DNA from: a candidate division Hyd24-12 bacterium UBA5074
GTDB lineage: Bacteria > Fermentibacterota > Fermentibacteria > Fermentibacterales > Fermentibacteraceae
NCBI GenBank assembly: GCA_002414865.1
Contig: DIAQ01000004.1
Span: 13,099-18,668, forward strand
Direction of reading: 5' to 3'
Length of the DNA: 5,570 bases
Of the stretch, positions 4,763 to 5,570 are shown one piece after another; position 1 is the stretch's first letter, and every line of letters begins with the position of its first letter. The position numbers were made by a program, and so were the translations under genes. Below the pieces are notes generated by a model. That model had not been told where the DNA came from and made no database searches. It saw only the letters and a program-made list of their open reading frames with translations.

Positions 4763-5570
4763 CGACCAGCCTCCCCTGCGGGAAGAGCCCGGCCTCCCAG
4801 GCCGACCTGCAGATCCAGTCGGGCGACGAGAAACGCCCGCTCCCGTCGAAGTTCCCCATGGCGCAGTTCCCGTTGCAGCTCTTCAGGAACATGCAGGACG
4901 CGCAGGGCTGCTCGCGGGGGCCCTCCAGATCGTGCCTGAGGCTCTCGAGGAGGGGAGAGCCGGTCCAGGCCTCTCCGAGAGCGCCTTGCGCGCGGGCGTT
5001 GCCCATGACGAGGTCATGATGCGTGAAGCCTATTCCGCAGAATGATATGGAACCATCCGGGAGAATCCCCAGGAGGTCGAGGACAGGGCAGGTCATCATG
5101 TCCAGCAGGCGGCGTCCCGGGAGGAACGCGGGAGGGACGTTGAGGAGCACCCCTGGACCCGTCGACCGGTCCAGGAGATGGAAGAACTCCACGAGCCCTG
5201 TGATGGGAGTCCTGTCGATCGCCCTCCCCCGGCCGCGGCCCATGGGCTGGACCAGGTTCACGGCAAGGCTCGAAGCCCCCGCCTCCGCCGAGAGGTCGGC
5301 CATGGCAAGAATGCCCTCCAGGTCGGGCTCCTCGATGCTCATGACGAACTGGAAACGGATCCCTGCCTCCGCCAGCGAGGACGCGAACGAACGGGCCGCC
5401 GTCCAGGCTCCTGCGGCTCCCCTGAAGGAGTCGTGCACAGCCCCGTCGGCGCTGTCCATGCTCACGGACACGAATGATGGGGGCGCCTCGCGCCAGGCCT
5501 CCCAGAGCCCGGCGGGGACGATCGTCCCGTTGGTTTCCACCATCAGGTTGCGAACCCTTCGAGCCGCCTG
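4737..5570 (-). CDS. Radical SAM/SPASM peptide maturase, C-terminal 277 residues; start outside window
   Basis: The frame is open through base 5570, so the N-terminus, including the CxxxCxxC site for the SAM-binding iron-sulfur cluster, is not visible. The visible part begins RRVRNLMVETNGTIVP, a radical SAM barrel strand with the TNG motif, followed by VSVSMDSADGAVHDSFRG, the SxD...HD..RG signature of SPASM-type peptide maturases. The C-terminus has an exact SPASM domain (codons spanning about 4809-5090): C-x11-G-x4-C, then after a gap C-x2-C-x5-C-x3-C-x17-C, seven cysteines for auxiliary [4Fe-4S] clusters. Such enzymes install cross-links or other radical modifications in ribosomal peptides, or activate sulfatases. 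The two duplicated small peptides three genes downstream favour the peptide role, but the modification cannot be read from the sequence. It overlaps the HprK-like gene by 26 bases and is probably co-transcribed with it. Confidence 0.92.
   Translation of the reverse strand, partial: QAARRVRNLMVETNGTIVPAGLWEAWREAPPSFVSVSMDSADGAVHDSFRGAAGAWTAARSFASSLAEAGIRFQFVMSIEEPDLEGILAMADLSAEAGASSLAVNLVQPMGRGRGRAIDRTPITGLVEFFHLLDRSTGPGVLLNVPPAFLPGRRLLDMMTCPVLDLLGILPDGSISFCGIGFTHHDLVMGNARAQGALGEAWTGSPLLESLRHDLEGPREQPCASCMFLKSCNGNCAMGNFDGSGRFSSPDWICRSAWEAGLFPQGRLVDGQAAAPR
4770..4776 (-). promoter_or_regulatory. Ribosome binding site for the HprK-like gene (decides start)
   Basis: On the minus strand GGGGAGG is followed by a seven-base spacer and the ATG at 4762. 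This near-ideal site lies within the radical SAM coding sequence and supports a true 26-base gene overlap. Confidence 0.7.

Overview
This GC-rich window (roughly two thirds G+C, with frequent AGG arginine codons and near-saturated coding) comes from a bacterium with a peptidoglycan wall. The sequence does not identify the phylum. Tightly overlapping genes with GTG and TTG starts and the codon bias would fit a candidate phylum of the FCB type, but that is only a guess. The window holds two convergent gene blocks that meet, and slightly overlap, at about 3303-3319.

Plus strand, 1-3319: three genes translationally coupled by stop/start overlaps. They are the C-terminal part of a class A penicillin-binding protein (glycosyltransferase part lies before the window, transpeptidase part complete), a membrane-anchored TPR protein (GTG start inside a GTGA overlap), and a multi-pass YbhN/LPG-synthase-type membrane protein (TTG start inside a TTGA overlap). 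This looks like a cell-envelope operon.

Minus strand, 5570 down to 3303: a compact cassette, read in order as a radical SAM protein with a textbook SPASM domain (start outside the window), a short HPr-kinase-like P-loop protein, a small S24/S26-type Ser-His peptidase without a membrane anchor, and two tandem paralogous small genes of 67 and 68 residues. The two small proteins share an identical 17-residue block, GGASPDQTQIICTRGSS, with two invariant cysteines in a C-x12-C arrangement. Their DNA differs in that block only at synonymous positions, so both are real, selected proteins. A maturase, a kinase-like protein, a peptidase and duplicated short substrates is the layout of a ribosomally synthesised, post-translationally modified peptide (RiPP) system. 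I do not recognise the precursor family. This cassette is the most interesting part of the window.

Non-coding sequence is minimal. The only real gap is about 126 bases between the two peptide genes and contains a nested inverted repeat. A strong GC hairpin lies just past the last peptide gene, inside the end of the convergent YbhN-type gene.
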